Shown in pieces: positions 43,003 to 53,357 of a DNA stretch of 64,000 nucleotides (positions within the stretch are counted from its first letter, which is position 1; each line of letters opens with the position of its first letter). The notes beneath the pieces are model-generated. The model was not told the DNA's origin, made no database searches, and saw nothing but the letters and a program-made list of their open reading frames with translations. The stretch comes from Asterias rubens (Eukaryota > Echinodermata > Asteroidea > Forcipulatida > Asteriidae). Location of the stretch: positions 2,978,501 to 3,042,500 of the forward strand of contig NC_047062.1 in NCBI RefSeq assembly GCF_902459465.1, given 5' to 3'. The position numbers and the translations under genes are program-made.

Positions 43003-45890
43003 TTGGTTTCGACCGGAAGTAAAGGTCAAATGGGGTCACACCCTGTGTAAGATTTGTTTAATACTTCATGACCTTTCATATGGTGTAAAGATCACGTATG
43101 TAGCATATCTGATTCTGGAGATATGAGTATTTTAATAAAAAACTTCAATTTAATATAATGACGTCATCGATGACGTCATCATTCCAAATTTTGTTCTTTG
43201 TCATATACACGCTTTGGTCTAAGTACGTGGTAAGTTTCAAGTCCGTACATGCTGTATTTTTTGAGATAGCAAAATAATTTTTTTTTCGACCTCGTGTACC
43301 ATTTTCGTTGTGACGTAGCTATGACGTCACACATTATATTTTTAGAATGCTCTTGAGTTTAAAAAAATTTTATGCATTGGACATTTTTTCATATTTTTAT
43401 TCACTTAGGCTCTAGAGCCCAAAATAACATGATTTGTTACTTTAACTTCCGGTTTCGACCGGAAGTAAAGGTCAAATGGGGTCACGTTGTGCACCGCATT
43501 TGTAGATCTTTATAAGAGGTTTTATGTAAAAAAAGAATCTTGAACGTAGCTCTTTTGGTTTTGAATATATGATTTTTCTAATTATTTAAGGTTTATTTCA
43601 CGTTTATTTAACGTAATGACGTCATCAATGACGTCACCATTCCAAAAAAGTTGCGGTGCCGTCTACTCACCGAGGTTGATGTTCATGAGAAGTTTCAAGT
43701 TCATACAAGTTTCAGTTTTTCTCAAAATTGGCGGAGAACGTTCAGGCAGAAGAAGAAGACGGAGAAAAAAAACCAAAAAAAACTAGACATAAGAATTTGT
43801 TTGATAACAAATTCGAGGTGTTCGGATTTCTGGCCTGAATTAACGAGCCATCACTTTAGTTTAAGAATGTCACTAATAAAAGACAGAATAATTTAGGAAT
43901 TGCAGTATGGTGATGATGTATAATTAATTTTGGTGAAGGCCTACATGGTTATTCTAAGAATGTCAATAAAGACAGAATAATTTAGAAAATGCAACATTCA
44001 TTATTAAAGTGCAGACCTCGCTACACTACACTTACACGCGTCGGCGGTAAATCGCTAAACATTTCACTGGAACTCCCGGTTTGGACACAAAGAAGGGTTA
44101 ATAAACGAGGTCACAATAAATCACTTTTAGAGCAATTTGAAAAGCTCAGTTGAGGGGAGGTCATTACTGTGTGCAGGTTTTTTGTCTTTTTGTGCTATGC
44201 TGACGGGCGAAATATTTATTTGTACTTTTTTATCTTTATGCATGAGGGTTTGTCATATTAAACTTCAACTTCCAGTTTGACAGGATGTAAAGGTCAAATG
44301 GGGTCACACTTTGTGCATAACATCTAGAATTGCCAGAGAGCTCAAAATTGATGTAATAATTATTAACGTACCACGTTTCATTAATAAAATACACAATTTT
44401 GAATGGAAATTTTTTCATATTTTCATTCACTTAGGCTCTAGAGCCCAAAATAACATGAGTTGTTACTTTAACTTCCGATTTCGACCGGAAGTAAAGGTCA
44501 AATGGGGTCACGTTGTGCACCGCATTTGTAGATCTTTATAAGAGGTTTCATGTACAAAAAGAATCTTGAACGTAGCTCTTTTGGTTTTGAAGATATGATT
44601 TTTCAAATTATTTAAGGTTTATTTAACGTTTATTTAACGTAATGACGTCACCATTCCAAAAAAGTTGCGGTGCCGTCTACTCACCGAGGTTGATGTTCAT
44701 GAGAAGTTTCAAGTTCATACAAGTTTCAGTTTTTCTCAAAATTGGCGGAGAACGTTCAGGCAGAAGAAGACGGAGAAATGAAGGTTTGTCATATTAAACT
44801 TCAGCTTCCGGTTTGACAGGATTTAAAGGTCAAATGGGGTCACACTTTGTGCAAAACATATAGAATTGCCAGAGAGCTCAAAATTGATGTAATGATTATT
44901 AATGTACCACGTTTCATTAATAAGATACACAATTTTGTATGTACAAACTTATACTTCCGGGTTCGACCGGAAATGAAGGTCAAATGAGGTCACACATTGT
45001 AAACATTTGTAGAATCGTCGAAGGGCCTTAAAATTAAGTTATTATATTAATACACAAAATAATATTATTCAGATACGATTTTTTATAAAACAAACTACTA
45101 CTTCCGGTTTCGACCGGAAGTAAAGGTCAAATGGGGTCACACCCTGTGTAAGATTTGTTTAATACTTCATGACCTTTCATATGGTGTAAAGATCACGTAT
45201 GTAGCATATCTGATTCTGGAGATATGAGTATTTTAATAAAAAACTTCAATTTAATATAATGACGTCATCGATGACGTCATCATTCCAAATTTTGTTCTTT
45301 GTCATATACACGCTTTGGTCTAAGTACGTGGTAAGTTTCAAGTCCGTACATGCTGTATTTTTTGAGATAGCAAAATAATTTTTTTTTCGACCTCGTGTAC
45401 CATTTTCGTTGTGACGTAGCTATGACGTCACACATTATATTTTTAGAATGCTCTTGAGTTTAAAAAAATTTTATGCATTGGACATTTTTTTATATTTTTA
45501 TTCACTTAGGCTCTAGAGCCCAAAATAACATGATTTGTTACTTTAACTTCCGGTTTCGACCGGAAGTAAAGGTCAAATGGGGTCACGTTGTGCACCGCAT
45601 TTGTAGATCTTTATAAGAGGTTTTATGTAAAAAAAGAATCTTGAACGTAGCTCTTTTGGTTTTGAAGATATGATTTTTCTAATTATTTAAGGTTTATTTC
45701 ACGTTTATTTAACGTAATGACGTCATCAATGACGTCACCATTCCAAAAAAGTTGCGGTGCCGTCTACTCACCGAGGTTGATGTTCATGAGAAGTTTCAAG
45801 TTCATACAAGTTTCAGTTTTTCTCAAAATTGGCGGAGAACGTTCAGGCAGAAGAAGAAGACGGAGAAAAAAAAAAAAAAAAAAAAAAAAA
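43003..45890 (+). repeat. tandem module array with CRE-like and DR4-like motifs
   Basis: Eight modules of 150-450 bases carry AGGTCAAATGGGGTCA or a near variant, mostly just after ACTTCCGGTTTCGACCGGAA, itself a palindrome. Motif starts: 43023, 43469, 44291, 44495, 44827, 44977, 45124 and 45570. Many modules also hold TGACGTCA sites, for example 43159, 43171, 43322, 43617 and 43629. Two long copies (43009-43775 and 45108-45870) are almost identical. Modules of the second type end in AGAAGAAGACGGAGAAA, sometimes with a poly-A run. No reading frame is conserved. Confidence 0.85.
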
Positions 45891-45891
45891 A

Positions 45892-45985
45892 CTTAACAAT
45901 AACAATAGGTTTTCGGCTAAAAGCCGAACACCTAAAAAACTTAACAATAACAATAGGTTTTCTGCTAAAAGCCGAACACCTAATA
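45892..45985 (+). repeat. tandem 47-bp units with hairpin, retroelement-tail-like
   Basis: Two copies of CTTAACAATAACAATAGGTT followed by TTCGGCTAAAAGCCGAACAC; each contains a TTCGGCT/AGCCGAA hairpin, the second with one mismatch, and ends in (TAA)n. This looks like repeated 3' ends of a small retroelement. Confidence 0.5.
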
Positions 45986-46021
45986 ATAATAATAATAATA
46001 ATAATAATCTCATCTCATCTC

Positions 46022-46375
46022 ATCTCATTGACATAGCGGTGCCAGGTGATATAAGGGTAGCTTCGAAGGAGATTGAAAAGATCGAGAAGTACCAGGACCT
46101 GGCCAGGGAACTTCGTAAGATTTGGCAGGTAAAGGTAAAAGTAGTCCCCGTGGTGGTTGGAGCACTTGGCACCATTCCCAAAGCACTGGGGAAACATCTA
46201 GATGAAATAGGGACAAATGTGAGGGTAGATCTATTACAGAAGGCAGCGCTTTTGGGAACAGCGAGGATCCTGAGAAAGACCCTTGAGATCTAAGGCTACG
46301 GGACGTAGCCCGGCTCGAGGAGTTACCGGCACAAAGGAAAATGAGATCTTTCTTTTGCATGCTGTGATAAAATGA

Positions 46376-46444
<69 letters not shown>

Positions 46445-46445
46445 C
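46022..46445 (+). mobile_element. 3' end of a non-LTR retrotransposon with (TAA)n tail
   Basis: The frame IDIAVPGDIRVASKEIEKIE, KYQDLARELRKIW, VKVVPVVVGALGTIPKALGK, LLQKAALLGTARILRK and a stop at 46293 is the C-terminal end found in many metazoan non-LTR polyproteins. The D..VP.D...K...KY pattern resembles a restriction-like endonuclease (inference). A short 3' UTR with GGCTACGGGACGTAGCCCGG (a hairpin) leads to (TAA)n at 46377-46444. It is severely 5'-truncated. Confidence 0.75.
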
Positions 46446-47773
46446 GGATAAATATGCCCTTGTTGGATGAATTGAAAATACAATTGATAAGTTAATATTA
46501 ATCATAATTGTCTGTTGACCTGTGTCCAACTGATTGGTTTTTCTTCCTCCAGTTCCAGTTCTTCCATGATATTGTAAAGTTGTTACAATAAATTATATGA
46601 CTTTCTAAATCAAATTTTCTTGTCCTCCTGCCGCCATGAATAATTTTCTTTCTCCATCGGCATCGGGTGCATGTCCATCCCTGATCATCATCATGAACAA
46701 TACATAAGTAAACAACTGACAATAAGGTTTATCGCGATTCAGAAACGCAATGCATTGTGGGAAAGAATATGGGGCGATTTCTATGCAGTTTCTACGACTC
46801 ATGCACGCAACGCCTATACCTTTGTGTGGGTTCAACAGCGCCCTCTCTTGATATTTTGCTATTCGTGATAAACCTTATTGAAAAGGAACTCGCCTGTAAT
46901 TTCTTTTTGTTCTGCTTTTAGTCTTTCTTTCTTTTCTTTTTTTTGGCAGACTTATGGGATGTATTGTGCCAACTGAACATGTGCAATGACCAAATTTTAG
47001 GTCTAAATTTAAATTTCAGAATTTTTCTCTTAAAAAAAATCCATCGTGAGCCACAAATCAGAAAAAAGAAAAAGGTTTTGATCCCATATAAAACATAGAG
47101 TAAACTTTATATTTACAATCATCTAAATAAAAAAGGAATGTTTATTACTATTATTTATTTGTTGGAGATGACTGTGGTAGTGAGAATTTAAATTCAAAAG
47201 GTGTTTAATTAATAAATGACGGCATTCCTCCAAGTAGTGGTTGAAAACTCCTGGAATTTAATAGTATATTGGCTACTCATTGCTTTTTTTTAAAAAGCGC
47301 TATAGTATAGTGTAAAGATTGGCTAGTCTCAATTGTGTTTCAGTAAAACTTTGTACTAGTGTTTGTGCCATTGGGGATTTCGTCCCCAGAGGTGAGTGTG
47401 TGTCCCCACATACAGTAAACTAACATGGGCTAGAGGAAGTCAATTCAAACGAGGGCATTATCTGACAAAACTTCAACACAATTCACTTTATTAAGGGGCA
47501 GATTCTCAGGGTGTAGGGGGGGGGGTGGGGGAGGAAGAATCTCCTTCCAGTACCAAACCAGAATTATATTGATTTTGGAATAGAGAAAATTAATACTTTT
47601 TATTGTTAGGCAATAAACTAAGCCTAAATACAACATAATTGCCATGTTCCTAAGTATCAGGTTGTTAATATATGGTGTAGCGCTAGGATGTCAGTCTCCC
47701 TTGCACTGCAACTATTTAACAACCCCCAGCGCTTTTCTCTTATTTAATATCCTGCTTACATTTCCTTTTGCAG

Positions 47774-47846
47774 GAAAAATACGTTCGACCCTTCATCATG
47801 AGTAATGGATTTTTGCAGCATCCCATGAATGTATGACCTCTGACCC
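47774..47846 (+). other. 5' UTR part of the first coding exon, ARM-TIR-SAM gene
   Basis: A pyrimidine-rich tract and CAG (47771-47773) look like a splice acceptor 73 bases before the ATG, suggesting a further non-coding exon upstream. The TGA at 47841-47843 is in frame with the ATG. Confidence 0.4.
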
Positions 47847-47993
47847 ATGATGGGAAGTACACCGAGCTCAACGAAGAACCAACAACTCAAGAAGAAGGCA
47901 GGGGAGGCTAATGGGACGATGAACAATAACAATGAAAAGGGAACAGTGGATCTGTCCTCGCAAAAGGCGGCAGGAGATGGAGATGCTGACCTG
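47847..47993 (+). CDS. ARM-TIR-SAM coding exon 1
   Basis: Encodes residues 1-49, a disordered polar leader (MMGSTPSSTKNQQLKKKAG to GDGDADL) with no visible signal or membrane segment. The donor is CTG|GTAGG, phase 0. SARM1 has a mitochondrial leader here; none is obvious in this protein. Confidence 0.8.
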
Positions 47994-50900
47994 GTAGGGA
48001 TTTTTTTGTACATCTTAAGTCAATTTGAGTCTTAATTAGATCTGTTAGTTTTGCATCGGGATAAAGAATAAGTTTTTACCCTTAGACTGATTATACTCAA
48101 TACTTTCCCATAGGATTTGAACCCATGACCTTTGCATTGCTAGGAGCAGACGTCTCACCATTAGAAAACACAGCTAGGCCGGAGCTTGAGGCAGTTTGAA
48201 AAATCCTGCGGGGATCTCTTTAAAGCCCGGCCTCTGGTCCACCTTGTGTCAACAAAAAACAGACGGCGACTGACTTTTCAGGATTACATTACGCCTGAGC
48301 TAAGACCATTGGGAACTTTTCGGTCGGCGATTATATACGACCTGTGCGTAACTGCGATGATTTTAAGACAATCTGAAACAGTCGCTGCTCAAAAAAAGTA
48401 ACAGTCGCACGAGTAGAACAATTTCAACTTGTACGTGATGCGGATGGTCGGGAACCAATGCAGGCGCACGATTTCTCAGTTGTTGTGACCTGAGCATATT
48501 TTGTCTGCGCGTTGCCGACGGTTTGTTGCGGGTGCAAGAAAATCTTAGGTCGACCTGAGGCAGGCTTAGTAAGTTTGTCACATTTTGTGACTACCTCACT
48601 TCCTCTGGAGTCGCCTGGAAGATCTTTTGACTATGAATATATGTCTAAGATTAAACTACATTAAAAAATACAATTAGCCATTGTGTGGTCGGACTGTCTA
48701 GCTCCTTTAGGGACTGCTCGCTAGGGCAACTATAAAAAAAATCAGTCAGTGGTAATGTGGGCAGCTGTTTGGAGGGCAGCTCCACACTCACAGGCTGGAC
48801 TTGCAATCAAGCCCATCCAGAACACATTTGCCCCAAATCGACCATGACCTCTAGGCATCTATTTAAATCGGCACTAAGCTGCTCTGGGTAGGTGACCTCC
48901 AAGCAGCTTGTGGTTTGGTTTGAATAATAATGGGTTAAAAAGGGGAGGTTGATATTGGCAAAGCTATTTTATACGAATATGTTTGGTTTAATTCCACAGG
49001 CCGAGAAAAAAGAAGAAGGAGAAGAGGCACCCGATGAAGAGACCATCGAGGATAAGATAAATAAAATTGCCGAAGTCGTGTCTTACTTAAAAACTGTGGA
49101 TGACTTTGCAGCAGAGGAATGTTTTAAGAAATTTGCCACTCTTGGAAAGCTGTCATTTGACAGAGCAAATCGTCTCCAGCTGGGAAAGTATTTGGTCGAA
49201 CAAGGTTTTGGCGAACTGTACCTGACGATTCACACGAATCTATACACTCATGATTTATTCAATAAAGAGAGCGAGGACCCCCAACGTAAGCAGGCGTTGA
49301 TCAACCTGAAGAAAATGCGGATGTCTTACTGGAACTATACCGATAGCGTCGAGGAGCTTTGTGTTGTCCTCGGACAGACCGGCGCTTTAGAAGCCTCCAT
49401 TCAGGAACTCTCCAACCCTGCTCTGAACTACGACCAGTTGAAGAATGAGAGTAGGAGGCACGTTGTACGAGGTGTTCTGGGCATACTGAGTAACTCCATC
49501 CGGTTGTGCGGAGACAACCGTGAGATTTACCGCAAGGCAGGAGCTGTGGAGATCCTCTGTACCCTCATGAAGTGCACCTTCCTCATCGTTCGTGTTCAGT
49601 GTTTACTCATCTTGTCTTACATCATCACAGAGGAAGAAAGTGAAAAGATCACGGCTACGGATGGCTCCATTGACTTTCTGCTGACTTTAGTGAAAGAAGC
49701 ACTGAAGACGAAAGAACACAAGACCAAAAGGTAGGTTTATTACTGAATAATGTAAAAATTAACCAGCATTAGAAAAAACTTTTAACAATTTGGACTACAT
49801 TATAATACGCACATCCCCAGAAAACTGATTGAGGAACATACAAATAAAGCCAAAAAAGGATGGCACAAAAGTGCAGAACAAGTGAAGAGAAAAACTAGCC
49901 AAACAATGGGACTTCAATTCCCTTTTTAAGATATCCCAACATGTTGTTGGAAGTAAGTATGTTGAGAAAAGGTTGTCAGAAATCAATTAACACCACAATG
50001 AAAACTGACTGGGTAAAGTTTAAAATGGTTTGGGGAAAACAAAAATTGGCTTGAGTGGGGTTTAAATCAACGACCTTCGGATGAACGACTAGCTCTACCA
50101 ACTGAGCTATCTAGCCCTAATTTTTCAGAGGACAAAACTCACTTCTGATCATAAATAAGCTTGTCAAGTAATAAAGCACAAGGGAAACTGATCGAAGAAG
50201 TTTTAAACAGTTTTAGGTTCTAGACATCAAAGAAAAAATTGCTTGTGGGGGCCTGGAACCAATGACCTTCGGATTAACGTACATGTACCAGAATAAATAA
50301 GTTTGACTAAATTATTATCACTGAAGCTCTACATTCTAAACTTTTGTTTTCACCCAGATATGGTTTCACTGTCGAAGAACTCATGATTGGCATAAACAAC
50401 TTGGCCTTGAATGATGAGAACAAGGTGAAGATTGTCCAGAAAGGAGGACTGGATCCACTGGTCAAGATGTTGACAGTCCACTTCTCAGATACTGAACAAG
50501 AATTGGCTGCTGGCTTAGTGTGGAAGCTGGCATTCGTGCCGTCCAATCGGGCCGTCATCAAACACAACACGCCACTTTTTGAAGGTAATGCACTGATGTG
50601 ACTCACCCCAACCTGTGTGGTTTATTTATAGAGAGGTGTACTTTTGGTACAATTATAACCATAAATACTTACATGGTAAGAAGCACTACAGCTGTTGATA
50701 ACATGTGACATTTTCAGAAACAATTCCTTTCAAAGAATGTGGTTTTAGAGAGAGGGATTCAAAAATATTTTAATTTGAGAAACATTTCTGCATGCGATAT
50801 TCTTCTTCAGTGTAAACTGTTCAAAATGCGATAACATTACAATTGGTTTTTTTTCCATAGACAAAAATCCTTCCACAGGATTTTGTTCTACATGGCTGAA

Positions 50901-53357
50901 CTCACAATTTTACAAGTTATAGTTAAGTTACTTCCTATTTTTGACACACATAACTAACTTATAACACTTTTTTTCTGCTCCAAAGCTCTGACTGAACTAA
51001 GGACATGTCACAACGCAGCCTTGAGAGAAGCTTGCACAGGAGCATTATGGGAAACTACTGAGGGGAAAATCGATTTGCCGGGGCACATTCACAGTGAAGG
51101 TGGCTCGTCACACGAGGGCGTTACAGTCAGCAACAAGCATATAATGATTAGCTACCAGTGGGATGTCCAGAAACGAATGATCATGTTGAAAGATGAATTG
51201 ATATCTGCCGGGTACAATGTTTGGATGGACGTCGATAAAATGGGTAGGACTTTCATTTGCTCTCAAAAAATAAAGCAATTTTCCTGTAAATATTGGCTGA
51301 CATCCCCAAGAGGTTTCACAAGTTTAGGGATATAAAATGGAGAATGCATGGACACTTTGTGTCTTCCTGTAAGGTGTTACTGTGGCGTTCTTGTTTTGTA
51401 TGCTCTACTTGGTGCGTATCATTAGCAATGTGCCTTATGCAAGGGGGTCTATTAAATCTACACTGATGAGAATGTGACTCTATGATCATTAAATATTTTT
51501 TTTTTATGTTCAGAGGGCGATATTCTTGGTGCGATGGCAGAGGCAGTAGAGAACTCCGCTGTGGTATTAGTGGCTCTGTCCCGCAAATATAAAGACAGTC
51601 ATAATACACGAACAGGTAATTTATTACTGAAACATGCAAGAAACTATGTAGTGTAAAACACTCCACTGTGGAGATGGGGGTAGAGCGATTTTCATATTTG
51701 TGACGGAGGGAACCACAAGAGCTATTCTTGTTCCAGTTTCCTGACTTCGTGTACCATTGAGCTAGGCCTACATGTCAGCTGAACCTTTTCTGCAGTCCTT
51801 CAGCAGCATACCTATTGATCTTGTTGTTGAAGGGTTGGGAGCATCAACCTCTTTCCCGCTGTCTCTTCTTTCACAGTAAATGTGCCACCAGTGTGTCTGA
51901 CCTGGTTCCTCCTACAAGATGTTTTGAGCGTGAAACCAGACTTATGTTTCTTCTCACCCATACACTCTTGTGTTCCTGAGATTGTAAAACAAAGAGGCCT
52001 TCCAACAGCTTTATTCCCTGTTTCCCTCCATCCAACATATCTTTAGCAAGTTCCAAACAAACTTGTTTTTTATTAAATTTTTACCAATTCATTGACTTTC
52101 TATTTCTTAATTTTTCAACAGAAGCAACATATGCCTACAAGCAGAACATCCCCATTGTTCCTCTACTAGTAGAGAAAGATTATTCAGCTGACGGATGGCT
52201 TGGCGCACTTGTTGGCACACTTCTGTATTTCAAATTCTTTGAAGACGCCCAGTTGGAGCAGAATTTGCCGTATTTGGTCCAAGAACTTGGGAATCGTGCT
52301 AAGGAAGGTGAGATAAATTGATAAGTTGACAGATATTGAGGGTTTTCCAAAGGACTTCAGAAATTGATGAGCTATTTTTCCTTCAGTGAAAAGTATGTAT
52401 GGTGTACCTTCAAAGGTGCAGTAATGACCCCAACGAACAATTGTGTAATTATTATCGCAAGGCTATTTGTTATAAAGATGGTAATGGTAGTAAGCATCCT
52501 TCAAAATTATTTTGTCTGAAATAATAATAATATCGAAGTTTTATATAGCGCACGTTTCTACCAAACAAGGTACTCAAGGCGCCGAGTATGAAATGCCCCC
52601 TGTTGATTAGAACCCCCCCCCCAAAAATGTTCATGGTGTCTAAAGATGTGATGCGTACCTGTTGTCACCTCGCTAAAATGAATATACTTTGACAGTTTCT
52701 TGAAGTTTTTCAATAAGTAGACATCCTATTCAGCTTAAACTTTCACAGGTGACTTATATTGTATCTTCATTGATAATTGCTTATGAATCAGCATTATGTT
52801 GACAGAACAAACTTTAAAAATTGTAAGTAGTTTTTTGGAATAATTTCTTTGATGAATTTGTGAAAGTGAAAAGTGGTTTGCTTTGTGCCACTTCCTTAGA
52901 AATATTTCTCAAAACTAGAGCCAAAGTTCTTCGAGAAGGACTGTCTTTCATTTTGTCACCATAGGCTCCTTTCCCTTTCTACAAACAAATATGTCCTCGT
53001 CTTAACAAGAGGTAAACATTATTTTATACCTCAGGGGCGATTGTTGAAAAAGGCATCGTCCAGGCAACCAAGGCATCGTTGACAGCAAGCAAGCCAGCGG
53101 CTTCCAACCCCACCAAAGTCGGACGAGCGGTGGTTGCCACGTGGGAAAAGGACCAAGTCCAGAAATGGCTGAAGGACAATGAGCTGATGGACGCTCATAA
53201 GAAAATGCTGCAGTTCAACGGAGAGCTGTTGGTGCAGATGTACAAGCAGTCGCAGAGAGCGCCAGAGTTCTTCCACAGTAGCCTCCGACAAGAGTTGGGA
53301 TTGGATTTCCTAACTATTCTGAAGTTGACAAGCGCGCTGGATAAACTTATGATATGA
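47847..53357 (+). CDS. ARM-TIR-SAM protein (SARM-like, candidate TIR NADase), complete gene, 7 coding exons
   Basis: Spliced length is 657 residues. Residues 1-49 are low-complexity and polar (N- and K-rich). Residues about 60-400 are helical and armadillo-like (for example RGVLGILSNSIRLCGD and IVRVQCLLILSYI). A TIR domain at about 420-545 opens with HIMISYQWD, has GYNVWMDVDKM as the box-2 equivalent, and continues NSAVVLVALSRKYKDS, RTEATYAY and IPIVPLL. A C-terminal SAM-like domain at about 586-656 has the W...VQKWL...LLVQMY...LGLDFLTILKL pattern. SARM1-type TIR domains hydrolyse NAD+ with a Glu in the helix after the Ser/Cys loop; Glu489 of RTEATYAY is the counterpart by position (inference). 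The start is fixed by an in-frame TGA two codons upstream; a second ATG follows at once. In SARM1 the order is ARM-SAM-SAM-TIR, so this is a relative, not a plain orthologue. NADase activity and an innate-immune or cell-death role are inferred. Confidence 0.88.
49000..49730 (+). CDS. ARM-TIR-SAM coding exon 2 (armadillo-like region)
   Basis: Encodes residues 50-292 plus two bases. An acidic start (AEKKEEGEEAPDEETIED) leads into repeated amphipathic helices of armadillo type, such as LGKLSFDRANRLQLGKYL, RRHVVRGVLGILSNSIRL and AVEILCTLMK. The acceptor is TTCCACAG|GCC and the donor AAAAG|GTAGG, phase 2. Confidence 0.9.
50050..50125 (-). repeat. tRNA-derived SINE head in the ARM-TIR-SAM gene, intron 2
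   Basis: On minus: GGGCTAGATAGCTCAGTTGG (A box) and GGTCGTTGATTTAAACCCC (decayed B box). It matches the head at 8157-8230. A further fragment with CAATGACCTTCGGATTAACG lies at about 50255. Confidence 0.6.
50358..50584 (+). CDS. ARM-TIR-SAM coding exon 3 (armadillo-like region)
   Basis: Encodes residues 293-368 plus one base, with two further armadillo-like helix sets (ELMIGINNLALNDENKVK; ELAAGLVWKLAFVPSNRA). The acceptor is CACCCAG|ATATGG and the donor GAAG|GTAATG, phase 1. Confidence 0.9.
50986..51243 (+). CDS. ARM-TIR-SAM coding exon 4 (end of ARM, start of TIR)
   Basis: Encodes residues 369-454. The last armadillo helix (HNAALREACTGALWETTEG) is followed by a short linker rich in H, G and S, then the TIR opening HIMISYQWDVQKRMIMLKDE and GYNVWMDVDKM. 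The acceptor is CCAAAG|CTCTG and the donor ATGG|GTAGG, phase 1. Confidence 0.92.
51514..51615 (+). CDS. ARM-TIR-SAM coding exon 5 (TIR middle)
   Basis: Encodes residues 455-488: EGDILGAMAEAVENSAVV, LVALSRKYKDSHNTRT. The next residue, Glu489, is split between this exon and exon 6 (G|AA). The acceptor is GTTCAG|AGGG and the donor ACAG|GTAAT, phase 1. Confidence 0.92.
52122..52307 (+). CDS. ARM-TIR-SAM coding exon 6 (TIR C-terminal half)
   Basis: Encodes residues 489-550, beginning with the putative catalytic Glu of EATYAYKQNIPIVPLL and including DGWLGALVGTLLYFKFF, the end of the TIR fold. The acceptor is TCAACAG|AAGC and the donor GGAAG|GTGAG, phase 1. Confidence 0.92.
52518..52590 (-). mobile_element. 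LINE 3' end, inverted, in the ARM-TIR-SAM gene, intron 6
   Basis: (AAT)n, then TTTTATATAGCGCACGTTTC and AAGGTACTCAAGGCGCCGAG is the reverse complement of the LINE tail at 32035-32135. Confidence 0.65.
52730..52810. repeat. dispersed repeat shared with BPNT1 intron 5 flank (8565-8645)
   Basis: AGCTTAAACTTTCACAGGTG, ATATTGTATCTTC, TTGATAATTGCTTATGAATC parallels AACTGAAACTTTCACATGTG, TTATTGTATTTTTCTTGATA at about 8567. The upstream parts (TAAAGATGGTAATGGTAGTA versus CAAAGATGGTTATGGAAGTA) also match. Family unknown. Confidence 0.45.
53035..53357 (+). CDS. ARM-TIR-SAM coding exon 7 (SAM domain, stop)
   Basis: Encodes residues 551-657 and TGA. A linker rich in A, S, K and T precedes a SAM-like domain: TWEKDQVQKWLKDNELMDAH, KMLQFNGELLVQMYKQS, LGLDFLTILKLTSALDK. 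The acceptor is ACCTCAG|GGGC. The whole SAM domain sits on one exon, as expected for a shuffled module. Confidence 0.9.

Larger units (their letters stand above)
39863..47773. other. intergenic region between BPNT1 and the ARM-TIR-SAM gene
   Basis: The two genes are divergent and separated by about 7.9 kb. The BPNT1 promoter should lie just above 39863. 40350-41150 is comparatively GC-rich with no recognisable gene. 42735-46445 is a block of tandem modules and retroelement ends (annotated separately). 46450-47770 holds no structure I can name apart from T and G runs. Confidence 0.6.

Noticed and set aside
45829..46293. Single 154-codon gene through the A-run, hairpin units and retrotransposon tail
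   Set aside because: Only the part from about 46022 is protein-like; the upstream open frame runs through A-rich and TAA repeats by chance.
47847..53357. Calling the plus-strand TIR gene SARM1
   Set aside because: Domain order (ARM-TIR-SAM), a single SAM-like domain and the TIR sequence type differ from SARM1, so no gene symbol was given.
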